From NCBI GenBank assembly GCA_032622095.1, contig CP136061.1, positions 265,960,790-266,024,789 of the forward strand: a DNA stretch of 64,000 nt, given 5' to 3'. Source of the stretch: Siphonodentalium dalli. Lineage: Eukaryota; Mollusca; Scaphopoda; Gadilida; Siphonodentaliidae. The notes beneath the pieces are model-generated. The model did not search any database. It was not told the origin of the DNA and saw nothing but the letters and a program-made list of their open reading frames with translations. Shown one piece after another: positions 45,195 to 57,139 of this stretch. Made by a program: the position numbers and the translations under genes. Position 1 is the stretch's first letter; each line of letters opens with the position of its first letter.

Positions 45195-46340
45195 TATATA
45201 TAGGGGCTCCGTTTTGCAGATGGAGTATCCATCCTATAATTTCCAAAATGCACCTCTTGAACCCAAACCCAAATGAATTCCACATAGCGATGGAATCGTT
45301 TAACAAGAAGCGAGTAGTTACTACAACGAAGAAAAACAGGTTAAATACAGTATATATATTGCAGGCAAATCCCACTAACTTCACTCACCGTTCACATTTT
45401 TCGAAATATTGTTGATTATGCTAAGTACATTTAACATGCTAATGTTGGCTATATAATCCCACAGGTAACACTCACTATCGACACTCCGTGTCATGATATC
45501 AAACGCCAACGTTTATCAGAGACGTGGTGACATATGCATGGTTTGGTGGCGACTCATTTCATTTGCACCCACCCCCTGCACCCACCCCCATAGGGCTTTG
45601 ATTTTTCCAAATGGTACCTCACATCCGGCCCCGGGGGAGGAACAGAATCCACTGCATGGGCAGATCAAGTGTGAAACAATATTGAGATCTGAACCTGCAA
45701 ATTTAAATACTAACATCTAGTGGTCTAACTCCAGTCAAATTCACCCCCTCCGATTTGGTTTTCTTAAATTGATTTCTTTAGCAGTTTTTGACTGGCCAAT
45801 GGGGGGGGGCAAGAGAACAGTTTGAAATCTGAACATGAAACTTGCAAATTTCTAGTTTCTGGACTGGCATTATAAGATTTCCAAGGATTGGAAATTTAAC
45901 CTGAAACCCCCAAGGTTAAAAAATTTCTAAATTATGGCCATTTCAATCCACACTTTTGACCAAAAGTAGGGAAATATGCAAATGTTGATCTAAAACCAAC
46001 ACATTTCCCACTAATATCAAACTACGTGAACAATTTCAACCAATATTGGTGTGAAATTTCTAACTAATGCTGTGTCAGGTATGAAATTTCCAAATGTTGA
46101 ACATGTTGACCAAATTTGGTTTGTGGGGACGCGATACACCCAACACCAACCCAACTGGTGCGGCGTCCCTGTGTGCTGCACATATTTACGGCATATTTCC
46201 AACATTTTCACAAGGGGGTGAAACGAATTGACTCCTTGTCGTCAGGCCCCTGCGTCTGTCATATATCGGTATATGATCCGGTTTAAGGGTGTGAAAAAAA
46301 CCTGAAAATTGATGTTGGACGCCCCATATGAAGACCTCCC
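45195..46340. other. No gene recognised
   Basis: Some C-rich and G-rich tracts (45565-45640, 45800). Frames up to 76 codons with no family match. No repeat family recognised. Confidence 0.45.
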
Positions 46341-46346
46341 AGTTAA

Positions 46347-46745
46347 CCCTTTACCCAACAAACCGGCCAAAAACGCCCAAATAAAGCTTCAACAGCCTAA
46401 AATATCTTCGGTCTGTCTCAATAACTCCATACAAATATGAATATCATTGGAACCGGTTCATTGACCACATTGTGATGGTTACAGTTATGCCCTGTGCCAA
46501 TGCATTCTAAAAAAATCTTTTTTTTAACACTTTTTACCATTTTTTCTTACATTCTTAAACAATTTTATAATTTTTTCTTACATTTTTAAACAATTTTCAT
46601 AATATTTTTCTACATTCTTTGACAATTTTATCATTTTTAATATGTGTTAAGCCAATGCATTCTCTTATATATGCGAGGCAACCTATGGTCGACTCGCATA
46701 TATAAGAGAATGCACTGGCACAGGTACGTTCTGTTGGGTAAAGGG
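46347..46745 (+). mobile_element. Hairpin MITE (g), TTAA-flanked, first hairpin lost
   Basis: TTAA at 46343-46346 and 46746-46749. The first hairpin is reduced to GCCAATGCATTCT (46497-46509); the second is intact with two changes (46651-46719). Confidence 0.88.
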
Positions 46746-46749
46746 TTAA

Positions 46750-47308
46750 CTTTCATAGTACTTGAAACAAATTTGTGATTGGGAGATGTTAGTTGTTACA
46801 AAGAACACATACTATTTGTGATTTATGTTTGTAATCGTAGGTTCACAGTATTAGCGGAATGAGAAATAGTTCTTTTACAAACAATTGTAGAATCTTACAA
46901 AGAAAACTCTTCATAGTATTGACCTCTGGGTGTATGATTATAAACACACAACTATAGTATAGTATATATGATTAGGCGTAAAGACGTGATGCTTAAATAT
47001 AATACGACAGCGGAATACAACACATAATTAGTACAGTGGTTTGATGTTATGTGGCACGCAAATGGTTAAGCAATGTACCCGTGTGGTAGGAGCGAAAAAT
47101 AATATTAAGGACAATATGGTATATATAGGTCTAGTTTGCATTCAGCATATATTTAGTTTTCAATTAGTTTCAAAAGAACAAAGCGGAAAACGACATTTTA
47201 GATTTGTTTTGGCGACAAGGAAATATTTGAACGAACAATTCTGATACCAGCCGGGCAAAGCAAACATTGTCATCAGGATCGAACTGATAAAATCATTCAG
47301 GCATTTCT
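46750..47308. other. No gene recognised
   Basis: A 67-codon frame at 47041-47244 has no family match. Confidence 0.45.
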
Positions 47309-47312
47309 TTAA

Positions 47313-47704
47313 CCCTTTACCCAACAAACCGGCCAAAACCGGCCAAATAAAGCTTCAACAGCCTAAAATATCTTCGGACTGTCTCAATAGAACCATACAA
47401 ATATGGATATCATTGGAACCGGCTCCTTGACCACATTGTGATAGTTACAGTTATGCCCTGTGCCAATGCATTCTCTTATATATGCGAGTCGACCATAGGT
47501 CGCCTCGCATATATAAGAGAATGCATTGGCCTAAACAAAATCTTTTTTTAACACTTTTTACCATTTTTTCTTACATTCTTTAACAATTTTATAATTTTTA
47601 ATGTGTTAAGCCAATGCATTCTCTTATATATGCGAGGCGACCTATGGTCGACTCGCATATATAAGAGAATGCATTGGCACAGGGCCCTTCTGTTGGGTAA
47701 AGGG
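47313..47704 (+). mobile_element. Hairpin MITE (h), TTAA-flanked
   Basis: TTAA at 47309-47312 and 47705-47708. Hairpins at 47462-47530 and 47610-47678, both intact. Confidence 0.9.
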
Positions 47705-47804
47705 TTAATCAAATAGACACAATCACTTTGTTATAAATGTAAGCTGGAATTTCTTTCCTCGGACACGTTTGGTAAATTAGAAGCTCCTGGTTATGGTTGG
47801 TAAC

Positions 47805-50800
47805 ATTAAAGGGATAATGTACACTAAATCCGGCCATTAAAGGGGTACTGTACACTCAATCCGGCCATTAAAGGGATAATGTACACTAAATCAGGCCATT
47901 AAAGGGGTACTGTACACTAAATCCGGCCATTAAAGGGGTAATGTACACTAAATCCGGCCATTAAAGGGGTACTGTACACTCAATCCGGCCATTAAAGGGA
48001 TAATGTACACTAAATCAGGCCATTAAAGGGGTACTGTACACTAAATCCGGCCATTAAAGGGGTAATGTACACTAAATCCGGCCATTAAAGGGATAATGTA
48101 CACTAAATCCGGCCATTAAAGGGGTACTGTACACTAAATCCGCCCATTAAAGGGATAATGTACACTAAATCCGGCCATTAAAGGGGTACTGTACACTAAA
48201 TCCGCACATTAAAGGGATAATGTACACTAAATCCGGCCATTAAAGGGGTACTGTACACTAAATCCGGCCATTAAAGGGGTAATGTACACTAAATCCGGCC
48301 ATTAAAGGGGTATTGTACACTAAATCCGGCCATTTATGTGACCATCTCCTGTTATACTCAACATAATATATGCAATACATGAATGAATTTGAGACATTAA
48401 AGAGGTATTGTACACTAAATCGTGCCATTTATGGGACCGTCTCCTGTTATACTTAACAGAATATATGCAATACATGAATGAATTTGAGACAATAAAGGGG
48501 TATTGTACACTAAATCCGGCCATTAAAGGGGTAATGTACACTAAATCCGGCCATTAAAGGGGTATTGTACACTAAATCCGGCCATTTATGGGACCGTCTC
48601 CTGTTATAATCAACAGATTATATGCAATACATGAATGAATTTGAGACATTAAAGGGGTATTGTACACTAAATCCGGCCATTTATGGGACCGTCTCCTGTT
48701 ATACTCAACAGATTATATGCAATACATGAATGAATTTGAGACATTAAAGGGGTATTGTACACTAAATCCGGCCATTAAAGGGGTAATGTACACTAAATCC
48801 GGCCATTTATGTGACCCTCTCCTGTTATACTAAACATAATATATGCAATACATGAATGAATTTGAGACATTAAAGGGGTACTTACACTAAATCCGGCCAT
48901 TAAAGGGGTATTGTACACTAAATCCGGCCATTAAAGGGATAATGTACACTAAATCCGGCCATTTATGGGACCGTCTCCTGTTATACTCAACAGATTATAT
49001 GCAATACATGGAATGAATTTGAGACATTAAACGGGTAATGTACACTAAATCCGGCCATTAAAGGGGTATTGTACACTAAATCCGGCCATTAAAGGGGTAA
49101 TGTACACTAAATCCGGCCATTAAAGGGGTATTGTACACTAAATCCGGTCATTTATGGACCCGTCTCCTGTTATACTCAACATAATATATGCAAAACATGA
49201 ATGAATTTGAGACATTAAAGGGGTAATGTACACTAAATCCGGCCATTAAAGGGGTATTGTACACTAAATCCGGCCATTAAAGGGGTATTGTACACTAAAT
49301 CCGGCCATTAAAGGGGTATTGTACACTAAATCCGGCCACTAATTGGGTACTGTACACTAAATCCGGCCATTAAAGGGGTATTGTACACTAAATCCGGCCA
49401 TTAAATGGGTATTGTAAACTAAATCCGGCCATTAAAGGGGTATTGTACACTAAATCCGGCCATTAAAGGGATAATGTACACTAAATCCGGCCATTAAAGG
49501 GGTATTGTACACTAAATCCGGCCATTAAAGGGGTATTGTACACTAAATCCGGCCACTAATTGGGTAATGTACACTAAATCCGGCCGTTAAAGGGATAATG
49601 TACACTAAATCCGGCCATTAAAGGGGTATTGTACATTAAATCCGGCCATTTATGGGACCGTCTCCTGTTATACTCAACATAATATATGCAAAACATGAAT
49701 GAATTTGAGACATTAAAGGGGTAATGTACACTAAATCCGGCCATTAAAGGGGTATTGTACACTAAATCCGGCCATTAAAGGGGTATTATACACTAAATCC
49801 GGCCATTAAAGGGGTATTGTACACTAAATCCGGCCACTAATTGGGTACTGTACACTAAATCCGGCCATTAAAGGGGTAATGTACACTAAATCCGGCCATT
49901 AAATGGGTATTGTAAACTAAATCCGGCCATTAAAGGGGTATTGTACACTAAATCCGGCCATTAAAGGGATAATGTACACTAAATCCGGCCATTAAAGGGG
50001 TATTGTACACTAAATCCGGCCATTAAAGGGATAATGTACACTAAATCCGGCCATTAAAGGGGTATTGTACACTAAATCCGGCCATTAAAGGAGTAGTGTA
50101 CACTAAATCCGGCCATTTATGGGACCGTCTCCTGTTATACTCAACAAATTATATGCAATACATGAATGAATTTGAGACATTAAAGGGGTAATGTACACTA
50201 AATCGTGCCATTAAAGGGGTAATGTACACACAATCCGGCCATTAAAGGGGTAATGTACACTAAATCCAGCCATTTATGTGACCGTCTCCTGTTATACTCA
50301 ACAGAATATATGCAATACATGAATGAATTTGAGACATTAAAGGGGTAAGGTACACTAAATCCGGCCATTAAAGGGATAATGTACACTAAATCCGGGCATT
50401 AAAGGAGTAATGTACACTAAATCCGGCCATTAAAGGGATAATGTACACTAAATCCGGGCATTAAAGGAGTAATGTACACTAAATCCGGCCATTTATGGGA
50501 CCGTCTCCTGTTATACTCAACATAATATATGCAATACATGAATGAAATTGAGACATTAAAGGGGTATTGTACACTAAATCCGCCATTTATGGGACCGTCT
50601 CCTGTTATACTCAACATAATATATGCAAAACATGAATGAATTTGAGACATTAAAGGGGTAATGTACACTGAATCCGGCCATTAAAGGGGTATTGTACACT
50701 AAATCCGGCCATTTATGGGACCGTCTCCTGTTATACTCAACAGAATATATGCAATACATGAATGAATTTGAGACATTAAAGGGGTATTGTACACTAAATC

Positions 50801-51985
50801 GTGCCATTTATGGGACCGTCTCCTGTTATACTTAAAAGAATATATGCAATACATGAATGAATTTGAGACAATAAAGGGGTATTGTACACTAAATCCGGCC
50901 ATTAAAGGGGTAATGTACACTAAATCCAACCATTAAAGGGGTAATGTACACTAAATCCATCCATTTATGGGACCGTCTCCTGTTATACTCAACAGATTAT
51001 ATGCAATAAATGAATGAATTTGAGACATTAAAGGGGTAATGTACACTAAATCCGGCCATTTATGGGACCGTCTCCTGTTATACTCAACAGATTATATGCA
51101 ATACATGAATGAATTTGAGACATTAAAGGGGTACTGTACACTAAATCCGGCCATTAAAGGGGTAATGTACACTAAATCCGGCCATTAAAGGGGTATTGTA
51201 CACTAAATCCGACCATTAAAGGGGTATTGTACACTAAATCCGGCCATTAATGGGGTACTGTACACTAAATCCGGCCATTAAAGGGGTATTGTACACTAAA
51301 TCCGGCCATTAAAGGGGTAATGTACACTAAATCCGGCCATTTATGGGACCGTCTCCTGTTATACTCAACATAATATATGCAATACATGAATGAATTTGAG
51401 ACATTAAAGGGGTATTGTACACCAAATCTGGCCATTTATGGGACTGTCTCCTGTTATACTCAACATAATATATGCAATACATGAATGAATTTGATACATT
51501 AAAGGGGTACTGTACACTAAATCCGGCCATTAATGGGGTACTGTACACTAAATCCGGCCATTAAAGGGGTATTGTACACTAAATCCGGCCATTAAAGGGG
51601 TATTGTACACTAAATCCGGCCATTTATGGGACCGTCTCCTGTTATACTCAACATAATATATGCAATACATGAATGAATTTGATACATTAAAGGGGTATTG
51701 TACACTAAATCCGGCCATTTATGGGACCGTCTCCTGTTATACTCAACATAATATATGCAATACATGAATGAATTTGAGACATTAAAGGGGTATTGTACAC
51801 TAAATCGTGCCATGTATGTAACCATCTCCTGTTATACTCAACAGAATATATGCAATACATGAATGAATTTGAGACATTAAAGGGGTATTGTACACTAAAT
51901 CCGGCCATTTATGTGACCATCTCCTGTTATACTCAACAAAATATATGCAACAAATGAATGAATTTGAGCCATGTGTTAGTGCTAA
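47805..51985 (+). repeat. MITE-derived satellite, 31-bp and 95-bp units (4.2 kb)
   Basis: Short unit of 31 bp: GGCCATTAAAGGGGTATTGT followed by ACACTAAATCC. Long unit of 95 bp: the same end plus 64 bp containing TTTATGGGACCGTCTCCTGT and ATATGCAATACATGAATGAA. Short and long units are interspersed irregularly. The 95-bp unit equals the outer arm of foldback family F. Confidence 0.96.
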
Positions 51986-52078
51986 ATACACTCATGTGTC
52001 CTATGAATGATGCAAACAACATGGTAATTTTAATGATAATGAGTTTATGACTCGAGTCATAAACTCATTATCATTATA
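51890..52078 (+). mobile_element. Foldback family F element at the satellite's right edge, truncated past its centre
   Basis: Runs from the last array unit through GAGCCATGTGTTAGTGC and GATGCAAACAACATGGTAAT into the central hairpin GAGTTTATGACTCGAGTCAT, then stops within about 20 bp of the right arm. It ties the array directly to the transposon. Confidence 0.9.
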
Positions 52079-52490
52079 GTTTCCGTGCATGTGTCATATT
52101 TACAAAAGCATTTTTCTCCGTTTCTTTGACGCAAATCACAAGTTTACTAATATGACTGATTAAAAAAACACAAACATTCATTTTCATTTTGCGAAATAAT
52201 AAAACGTAAACGTGCAATATCATCTGTAACATGGTCCGTCTTTTTTTCCACGAAAAGTGTGATCGAAACACCAGATTTTCAACAACAAACATGATAAATG
52301 TTTAATTCTGATTACAATTGTGTATAGTTATTGTAACATATATATATATATATATATATATGAAACCTTGAAATATTATATAACTAGCTGAAACAGGCTT
52401 CTGTGAGCCTTTATTCGACGTCGGAGGGGCCACCGCACAAATGGGACTACTTCGCGCATATGACAGACAGATCCTATTCTTATGCTACTT
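52079..52490. other. No gene; (TA)12 microsatellite at 52338-52361
   Basis: AT-rich sequence with a dinucleotide run. Frame at 52074-52292 has no family match. Confidence 0.6.
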
Positions 52491-52494
52491 AAAT

Positions 52495-52690
52495 ATATCC
52501 TCGTGCAGATTGGTTCATATTGGTTCATATTGGACCATAGTGGACTTATACCCATTATTCCGTTGAATAGCGCGGCCACAATGAAAACACATATATAAAG
52601 AGCGTACATCTGGTGCTGCAACATATCCTCGTGTAAATAGCTTCATATTGGACCTTAATATATTCACACAGGTTCATATTTGACTTATTT
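52495..52690 (-). repeat. Family D-related fragments
   Basis: TATCCTCGTGCAGATTGGTTC and GGACTTATACCCATTATTCC, then a second partial start ATATCCTCGTGTAAATAGC at 52623. They resemble the inverted copy at 16290. Confidence 0.5.
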
Positions 52691-52894
52691 TATTCTGAAA
52701 TAGGCTTATGTAAAAACAAAAATATAATTATTTAATATTTTGTTTTTTAATCAAAATTTTGAAAAACTAACGCCGTTATAACATCCACCAGGATACCCCG
52801 AGTCACCATACCAAAAATGGTTGACATCGGACCAGCAGGCTGGAAGAAAAATCCGGACAGACAGACAGACAGACAGATCCTACTCAAAGCGTAA

Positions 52895-54540
52895 AGCCCC
52901 TGTCACACTCCACTGCTATCAGGTCGGCGCTTGCATTACGATGCAAAAGTATCAAAGCGCCCACCTAAATGCACTAAGGTATCCAAGAACAGATTGGTGA
53001 CGCAGTGGACACTGGCTACGACGGGAGAAGGTCCACGTGGTCGCCCATAGGCGCCAGAGCGCCGCGCTTGTTTTGTGCATGCACAAAACAAGCGCAGAGG
53101 CTCGGCGTTCTGACCAAGGCGTAGTACTCTCGCCGTGACAACGCAAAGCAAAGCACAAAGCGAGCGACGTGAGCGTCGCGTGGACGTAGCAATAGTGCAT
53201 ATTAGCTACTCGTGGTCGCAGCAAGAAACCAATCTTGTCCTTTGCGACTGCAGTAAGCTTAATCAGACTCTCACTATGTGCCTTCCCCGTCCTTATTATG
53301 CCATTGCGACTCTCTCCCAAACGTATTGCGCTCTTTCTGCGCTGTCATGAGGCGTTATGGACTGGTTCCCGCCCATAAAACGTTCACACTGTGCTGCCAC
53401 TGCGACTGTGGCGCTCGATATACGCCCAAGCGTTATAAATGGCGTTCTTCCGGCGTTTACAGCAGGTTTACAGTACGATCCCACTTTGAAATGTGATCTG
53501 CTCATACCCATGTAACACTCCGCTGCGATCACGCTGGCGCTTGCTTTGAGTTGAAAAATGATCAAAATACGAGTAACACACAGGAGAAGCGCGGAAAAGT
53601 GCCAGAAATTGTCAAACTGTTAAAACAAGCTATGCTCCTATCCGCTTATCACGTTTTCATTGCGCTCTTTGTACGACCAATTGCGTTCCTGCTTTGTCAA
53701 GTCTCACGCTCTCACGCGATCTCACTGTGCTTCCGTTAAGCTATAATTGTCCTTAGTGCGTCCAAGTCGCTGCCATTGTGTCGCTAGTACGTTCTCAATA
53801 AGTTTGCAAAACGTTCTCTGCGTGGGCGCGGAGAGTATAAATAGCGCCTCCTGCGTGCTCCAGTCATAGTCAGGTTTTCGGTTGTGGGACTATACCCTAC
53901 AATCCACAATAGACTAGTTGTCCATGTTCCAATTATATATGTTCCGGATATATAGTCATAATTTAAATTGAGCATATGTTTCGATTCAATTTTCCACTAT
54001 AGTATGATAGTGATAACGCTGAATTTCGTCAGGGCTAAATAGATCGGCTTAATATAAGCCTTTTTTATTTTTGTATCGCATGACCTATGGAGGCCGACAG
54101 CACCATTCCCGTAGTTGTTATGCCTGTTTACATGTAGCACATGTATATACGGAACACATTGGATTCCATTTAGGTGCCACTTCACGTGCACTATTCTTAT
54201 TGCGTATTCCATGTTATATTATGTGACACATTCGCGACGAAATACATGTACATCGGATTCCAGTTTAAATTTGCATATTATATGCAAACTCCGATGGTGT
54301 GGGTGAGCAGATCGCATTTCAAAGTGGGATCGTACTGTAAACCTGCTGCAAACGTTGTAAGAACGCCATTTGTCACGCTTGGACATATAGCGAGAGCCAT
54401 ATTTGCAGTGGCAACATCGTGTGGACGTTCTATGATCGGGAACCAGTCCACAATAACACGTGGCAGCGCAATAACAGCGCAATAAGGTCGGGAGAGAGAC
54501 GAAAGAGATTATTTCTTGCTGCGACCACGAGTAGCTTGTA
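52895..54540. mobile_element. Large imperfect inverted-repeat region, probable foldback element
   Basis: GCTACTCGTGGTCGCAGCAA (53207) is inverted at about 54517-54536. The run from GGCGTTCTTCC to GAAATGTGATCTGCTCA (53441-53502) is inverted at 54302-54370. TGTCACACTCCACTGC (52903) and TGTAACACTCCGCTGC (53511) are direct relatives. Composition is GC-rich. Open frames here are mirror frames of the repeats. Confidence 0.65.
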
Positions 54541-55285
54541 TGAGGGGTAATGTTGGGGGTCTGCGCCCGACGTCGGTAGAGGGGTAATGTTGGGGGTCTG
54601 CCGCGACGTCGGTAGATGGGGTAATGTTGGTGTCTACGCGCGACGTCGGTAGAGGGGTAATATTGTGGGGGCTGCGCGCGACGTCGGTAGAGCGGTAATG
54701 TCGGGGGTCTGTGCGCGACGTCGGTAGAGGGTTAATGTTGGGGGTCTGTGCGCGACGTCGGTAGAGGGGTAATGTTGGGGGTCTGCCGCGACGTCGGTAG
54801 AGCGGTAATGTTGGGGGCTGCGCGCGACGTCGGTAGATGGGTAATGTTGGGGTCTGTGCGCGTCGTCGGTAGAGGGTAATGTTGGGGTCTGCGCGCGACG
54901 TCGGTAGAGGGGTAATGTTTGGGGTCTGCCGCGACGTCGGTAGAGGGGTAATGTTGGGGGTCTGCGCGCGACGTCGGTAGAGGGGTAATGTTGGGGGTCT
55001 GCCGCGACGTCGGTAGATGGGGTAATGTTGGGGGGTCTGCGCGCGACGTCGGTAGAGGGGTAATGTTGGGGGTCTGCCGCGACGTCGGTAGAGGGGTAAT
55101 GTTGGGGGTCTGTGCGCGACGTCGGTAGAGGGGTAATGTTTGGGGTATGTGCGCGTCGTCGGTAGAGGGGTAATGTTGGGGGTCTGCGCGCGACGTTGGT
55201 AGAGGGGTACTGTTGGGGAGGCTGCGCGCGACGTCAGTAGAGGTGTAATGTTGGGGTTCTGCCGCGACGTCGGTAGAGAGATAAT
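54541..55285 (+). repeat. 37-bp GC-rich minisatellite, about 20 copies
   Basis: Unit GACGTCGGTAGAGGGGTAAT followed by GTTGGGGGTCTGCGCGC, with two alternating variants (CTGCCGC and CTGCGCGC). The 186-codon minus-strand frame is a repeat artefact rich in Pro, Thr and Asp. Confidence 0.96.
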
Positions 55286-55527
55286 GTCTCAAGAACTCTA
55301 CTCGTCCTTGACCTCGTTTAACGGTATACTTATTGGGCGCGCATCTATAATCTCAAATCGACTCCACCCACCCCGCATGTGAAATTTGACATATTTGAAG
55401 ATGTTCCACACACTTTGGTGTTTTAAAAACCACTCGAAAGAGATCCGTTAATTAGTTGAATATAACGTAACTGACCATTCTGGGGTGAAGGTCGAGTATA
55501 GCTCCTGCAACATTACCCCTCTACCCG

Positions 55528-55545
55528 TGACGTCATGTGACGTAA
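55528..55545 (+). promoter_or_regulatory. Pair of CRE/ATF-like sites
   Basis: TGACGTCA (55528-55535) and TGACGTAA (55538-55545) lie 10 bp apart and about 140 bp upstream of a well-placed ATG. A perfect CRE followed by a half-variant is common in promoters. The left site overlaps a lone inverted unit of the neighbouring minisatellite. Confidence 0.4.
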
Positions 55546-55677
55546 TTTCGATCAACCAACGTCCTGAATTCATGCAATCTCTACCAGTGCGCACCAGTCA
55601 TACTTCATTTCTGACTCTGTCACCGGCTGGCTACCATATTGTTGTTTCTATATTTAGCGCGGCGTTTTCCAGCAAAA

Positions 55678-55790
55678 ATGGCGAAAACCGATCGCCCGAA
55701 AGTCAAATTTTCTATGTGCTTTGAGAAAAATTCCCGCACTAAAAACTTACTGACAGGATCAGCGGTAGTTTTGTTGACTGTTTTCGCAAG
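55678..55790 (+). CDS. Possible first coding exon of an unidentified small membrane protein
   Basis: The ATG at 55678 has a good context (A at -3, G at +4). The 37 codons begin MAKTDRPKVKFSMCFEKNSR and continue into a hydrophobic stretch, LLTGSAVVLLTVFA, which could be a membrane anchor. A GT donor candidate follows AAG at 55791 (GTACTC, not a strong donor). The frame could also continue to 55854. The paired CRE-like sites upstream and rising GC support a promoter. No later exon was found, the family is not recognised, and the start lies in an AAAATGGCG motif that also belongs to a local repeat family. A minus-strand frame (55620-55925) competes. Confidence 0.28.
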
Positions 55791-55859
55791 GTACTCAACA
55801 ACATTGCAGCAAATCAGAACTCTTGTGTTTGACTTGCCACGCGTCTTGTTGTGACAGTG

Positions 55860-57130
55860 TCGTCCATGTGCGTTTATACTTTTGTGTTGGTAAAATAATC
55901 GGAGAACCAAATCACACCGTTTCAAAATATAGTTCTTTGCTTCTGGTGGGACTTTCTAAACTTAAGGTACGAAATTACACAAATTTTAATCGATATTTTG
56001 TGTGTTTATCAGGGGCAGCATGTTGATCTGATCACTTAATATATATATATCTCAATATCGCGCAAGTCCACTAAATGTGGGTAAATTAAATGTCGCCGGT
56101 AGCAGCGGTCTTATCGAGTCAACAAGGGAGGTAAATCCTGCATGGAGTTTGGCATTCATATTCCACAACGCAAATGGTTGTGTGAGTGTAAATATAAATT
56201 TGAGGATGTAGCTTCAATTTTGGATGATTAATTTCTGATTTATTTTCAATGTTAAAATTAGAGATATCGGCGCCACTGTATGGGTACGGTACGTTCATTC
56301 AGTACGTTCATACAGTCGCAAATTTTCCAGGCATTCATTTGAAGGCATATCGGTATAGGAAGCTGCGGTGTGACAAAAACGAAATGCAAAACATTTTTTT
56401 AAAAGGCATCTGCACCACAGCTAACAAAATGAGAATATATAGTTCCACTAGTAACGATATATCGAAAATTGCTTGTGAATAGCATGCAATTAGATCACAA
56501 GAATCAATCATACAAGTGTTTTAAGGCAATGTGTTAGTAGCATCGTTACATGTGTAATTACCGAAATTGTACTTCTCATGTCGTTAGCTTTGGTAAATAT
56601 TCATTTTATATGCATGTTGGCGTTCTTGTTCAATGGGGTTTTCTGTGCGATAATGCCTGAAAACACTGCTGTGCAAACTTGCCAGTGTATGAACGTACCT
56701 TAATTGATATACCATGTGTGTGTTTATTGATTTATATGCACGAGTGTAATTATACAGTGAATGCATGTCCATATTGGAACAAACAACGCTCTCCTATAAA
56801 ATTGTGCAAAGAAAATTACAAAATATTGTTCTTCATTTGAATAAGGCTAAATTATTTATATCAGGCAAACAAGTGTCGCTGTTAAATCAATTACACGTTG
56901 TGGAGACCAGTTTGTCTAGTGCATACGTGGCTTGTAATCACTGTAGGCCATAATATCAGTATCTAAGAAATGGATATTGATTACAATGGTGGTATTTAAA
57001 TTTTCCTTGAAAAGCACAGTCCCTCTATTAGCAGATGCAAGGCGGGAATATATCTAATTGATATTGGTCGACCTCTGCACCACCCCCCCCCCCCAGGCCT
57101 CAACTTCACCCCACTAATTTTCTTTATTAA
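55860..57130. other. No gene recognised
   Basis: AT-rich. A 14-C run near 57080. Frames under 80 codons without family matches. Confidence 0.45.
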
Positions 57131-57139
57131 TGTCTCCTC

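Noticed and set aside
47805-51985. Regularly spaced repeats considered as a CRISPR array
   Set aside because: Units are contiguous tandem copies without unique spacers, in eukaryotic DNA; they derive from a transposon arm.
53836-53843. TATAAATA with GC-rich flanks, considered as a core promoter
   Set aside because: It lies inside an inverted-repeat region, a related TATAAATGG occurs at 53434, and no gene follows.
54732-55292. 186-codon minus-strand Pro/Thr/Asp-rich frame
   Set aside because: Lies wholly in the 37-bp minisatellite, and units vary in length, which breaks any constant reading of the unit.
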